From contig JANYDZ010000254.1 in assembly GCA_025363375.1 (NCBI GenBank), forward strand, positions 1 through 8,355: DNA of 8,355 nucleotides. The letters run 5' to 3'. The stretch comes from Hyphomicrobiales bacterium (GTDB lineage: Bacteria; Pseudomonadota; Alphaproteobacteria; Rhizobiales; Beijerinckiaceae). A program made the position numbers and the translations under genes. The notes beneath the pieces were generated by a model. The model did not search any database, had not been told where the DNA came from, and saw only the letters and a list, made by a program, of their open reading frames with translations. Positions 6,519 to 8,355 of the stretch are shown in pieces (within the stretch, counting starts at the first letter, position 1; the number at the start of each line of letters is the position of its first letter).

Positions 6519-8355
6519 ATGAGATTCCGATTGTTTACCCCCGCCAGCGTTGAACCACATTTTCGGCGCGCCAGCCGGAACTTCAAAAAATGTCTCGCCC
6601 TTGTGACGGGACGTTACGCCGACATCGTCGGAGAACAGCTGGCCGGCCGCATCAGGGCCGCGCAACTGCGCAGCGTGTTGCGGCACATGGGAACGATGAT
6701 GTTCGTCTCCCTCGTCAACGGCGCGATCGTCGTCGCGGTTCTCTGGAACACGGCAACTCACGCACTGCTCATCGGTTGGGCCGCCGCGCTCGCGTTTGCC
6801 GTCGGCATCGCCGTGGCTCCACGCCTGAAAGCCGCGCCGCACACCCATCCGACCCGCGCGTCGCGCGGCGTCATCGGCAGAATTACGCGCAACGCGCTGA
6901 TCTTCGGCTTGATCTGGGGGGCGGTGCCCACACTTTTTTTCAATGGAGCGCCGGCCGGCGCCGGCCTCGTCATCACCTGCGTGAGCGCGGGAATGATTGG
7001 CGGCGGCGCTTTCGCTTTCGCAAGCGTTCCGGCGGCCGCGATCGCGATGATCGTTCCCATCGGCGCCGGCTCGATCTGGGCTCTCCTGCAGACTGCAGAA
7101 TCGGGCCAGGGCTACGTGATCCTGATGGTTTCGGCTTTTTGCAGCCTGCTCCTTCGCGGCGTGATGGTTCACGCGCTCGACGCGACCCGCCAGTTCGCGA
7201 AACATTCCGAAATCGAGCAATTGTCGAAGCGCGACAGCCTGACCAATCTCGACAACCGCGCCACTTTCCGCGGCATCGTCGCGGAGGCCTTGTTGCGCCT
7301 TGAAAACGCTCAGGAACCCTGCGCCGTCTTCTTCATCGATCTCGACGACCTCAAGAGATTCAACGAATTGCATGGGAACTCCGTCGGCGACGAGTTGCTC
7401 GTCGCCGCCGCCAAACGATTGCGGGAACTGGCGCGGCGCGCGGATCGCGTCGCGCGCCTCGACAGCGACCAATTCGCGATCCTCGCGCCGAACCTCTCGG
7501 GCGAGGCGACCATTCGGGCCTACGCGACCCGTATCGCGCAGGCGTTCGAGCCGTCGTTCGCGTTGAACAGATTGACGCTCGACATCGCGGTCTGCGTCGG
7601 CGTCCATGTCGCGCAAGCCAAAGGCCTGGACGTCGACACCCTGCTGCGCCGCGCCGAGCTTGCCCTGCAAAAAGCCCAACGCAACGGAGCCGGCTCTTTC
7701 CATGTGTTTGGCGCCAACGACGACGCCGCCCTGCTGGAGCGCAATTCAATCGAGCAGGACCTGCGCTTCGCGCTGGAGCGGAATGAACTGACGGTGGCGT
7801 TCCAGCCCATGCTCCGCGCGGCGGATCAACGCGTGACCGGCTTCGAAGCGTTGTTGCGGTGGAATCATCCCGCGCGCGGCTCGGTGCCTCCCTCCGTGTT
7901 CATCCCGATCGCCGAAGAAAGCGGCATGATCGGCGCGTTCGGGGCGTGGGTTTTGCGTCAGGCCTGCCTGACCGCGGCCGCCTGGCCGCGCGACATCCGC
8001 GTCTGCGTCAATGTATCGGCGTTCCAACTCACCTCTCCCGCATTGGGCAAACAGGTCGCCGCGGCTCTGGAAGCCGCGGATCTGGAGCCGCAGCGGTTGG
8101 AAATCGAGATCACGGAAACGGTGCTCGTTTCCGAAGACCCCTTGCCTCTCGAAATTCTGACGGATTTGCGCGCCACGGGCGTGCGCCTCGCGCTTGACGA
8201 TTTTGGCATCGGATATTCGTCCCTGAGCTATCTGCGCCGCCTTCCGTTTGATCGAATCAAGATCGATCGCTCCTTCGTGACCGACATTGTCGCAAACCGG
8301 GATTGCGCCGCCATCGTCAAAGCGATCGTTGGACTGGCGAGCGACCTCGGTCTGG
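6519..8355 (+). CDS. Six-helix membrane protein with degenerate GGDEF and intact EAL domain (cyclic-di-GMP phosphodiesterase-like), 3' end outside window
   Basis: 612 codons are visible and the frame is open at the window end. Residues about 60-216 hold roughly six hydrophobic helices (near 60-77, 82-101, 126-142, 147-168, 170-190 and 198-216), so the sensor part is in the inner membrane and the output is cytoplasmic. The GGDEF domain (about 232-400) starts KRDSLTNLDNRATF, but its signature is DSDQF (315-319) instead of GGDEF, which should abolish diguanylate cyclase activity. The inhibitory-site RxxD is kept as RRAD (306-309). The EAL domain starts with EALLRW (443-448) and keeps Asn498, the EITE motif (530-533), LDDFGIGYSS (559-568) and Lys581. 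It therefore looks competent to hydrolyse cyclic-di-GMP. The start is the first in-frame ATG after a TGA at 6492-6494, and no clear Shine-Dalgarno site is seen. It lies beyond a strong terminator, so it is probably a separate transcript. The membrane signal sensed is unknown. Confidence 0.9.
   Translation, partial: MRFRLFTPASVEPHFRRASRNFKKCLALVTGRYADIVGEQLAGRIRAAQLRSVLRHMGTMMFVSLVNGAIVVAVLWNTATHALLIGWAAALAFAVGIAVAPRLKAAPHTHPTRASRGVIGRITRNALIFGLIWGAVPTLFFNGAPAGAGLVITCVSAGMIGGGAFAFASVPAAAIAMIVPIGAGSIWALLQTAESGQGYVILMVSAFCSLLLRGVMVHALDATRQFAKHSEIEQLSKRDSLTNLDNRATFRGIVAEALLRLENAQEPCAVFFIDLDDLKRFNELHGNSVGDELLVAAAKRLRELARRADRVARLDSDQFAILAPNLSGEATIRAYATRIAQAFEPSFALNRLTLDIAVCVGVHVAQAKGLDVDTLLRRAELALQKAQRNGAGSFHVFGANDDAALLERNSIEQDLRFALERNELTVAFQPMLRAADQRVTGFEALLRWNHPARGSVPPSVFIPIAEESGMIGAFGAWVLRQACLTAAAWPRDIRVCVNVSAFQLTSPALGKQVAAALEAADLEPQRLEIEITETVLVSEDPLPLEILTDLRATGVRLALDDFGIGYSSLSYLRRLPFDRIKIDRSFVTDIVANRDCAAIVKAIVGLASDLGL

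Noticed and set aside
6590..7303. Plus-strand open frame of 237 codons in a different frame inside the GGDEF/EAL gene
   Set aside because: Its translation is Arg-rich without hydrophobic order or motifs, while the overlapping frame starting at 6519 gives six membrane helices and the GGDEF-like domain.
6438..7703. Open frame of about 420 codons on the minus strand opposite the GGDEF/EAL gene
   Set aside because: Low-complexity Arg/Asp/Glu-rich translation with no motif. The + strand frame encodes membrane helices and EAL-family signatures that are unmistakable.

Overview
The window is GC-rich DNA that reads as an alphaproteobacterial chromosome or metagenome contig. The evidence is codon use dominated by G/C third positions, a tripartite-tricarboxylate-transporter (TTT) type binding protein, periplasmic c-type cytochromes and a membrane GGDEF/EAL protein. 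The assignment to Alphaproteobacteria, probably Hyphomicrobiales, is an inference from style. No taxonomic marker gene is complete here. Every gene I can support lies on the + strand.

Layout. Positions 1-122 hold a short fragment in frame 3 that resembles the C-terminal activation domain of cobalamin-dependent methionine synthase (MetH). At about 122-125 it changes abruptly into the body of a TTT-type solute-binding protein in frame 2, which ends at 859. This is either a natural deletion/fusion or an assembly chimera. Next comes a small exported cytochrome c (930-1328) followed 14 nt later by a large exported protein (1343-3205). That protein has a carboxypeptidase-regulatory-like beta-sandwich, one CxxCH haem site and a C-terminal Vgb-like (streptogramin-lyase-like) beta-propeller. 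A Rho-independent terminator (3247-3280) closes this unit. A protein-L-isoaspartate methyltransferase (pcm, 3330-4001) follows, then a 122-nt gap with a three-copy 16-bp tandem repeat. The two-gene module then appears a second time as diverged paralogues: small cytochrome c (4124-4486) and haem-propeller protein (4509-6362), closed by a strong terminator (6402-6438). The window ends inside a six-helix membrane protein with a degenerate GGDEF domain and an intact EAL domain (6519 to beyond 8355).

How the genes may work together. Each cytochrome c gene has a good Shine-Dalgarno site and sits just ahead of its propeller gene. All four products carry N-terminal export signals, so each pair looks like a periplasmic electron-transfer couple: a haem-bearing propeller that binds or oxidises an unknown substrate and passes electrons to the small cytochrome. 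The TTT-type binding protein upstream, with no terminator between, could supply or sense a small carboxylate or similar ligand, but its own start is lost. The duplicated cytochrome c / haem-propeller module is the most unusual content of the window. Its substrate is not visible from sequence, and a streptogramin-resistance label would be misleading.
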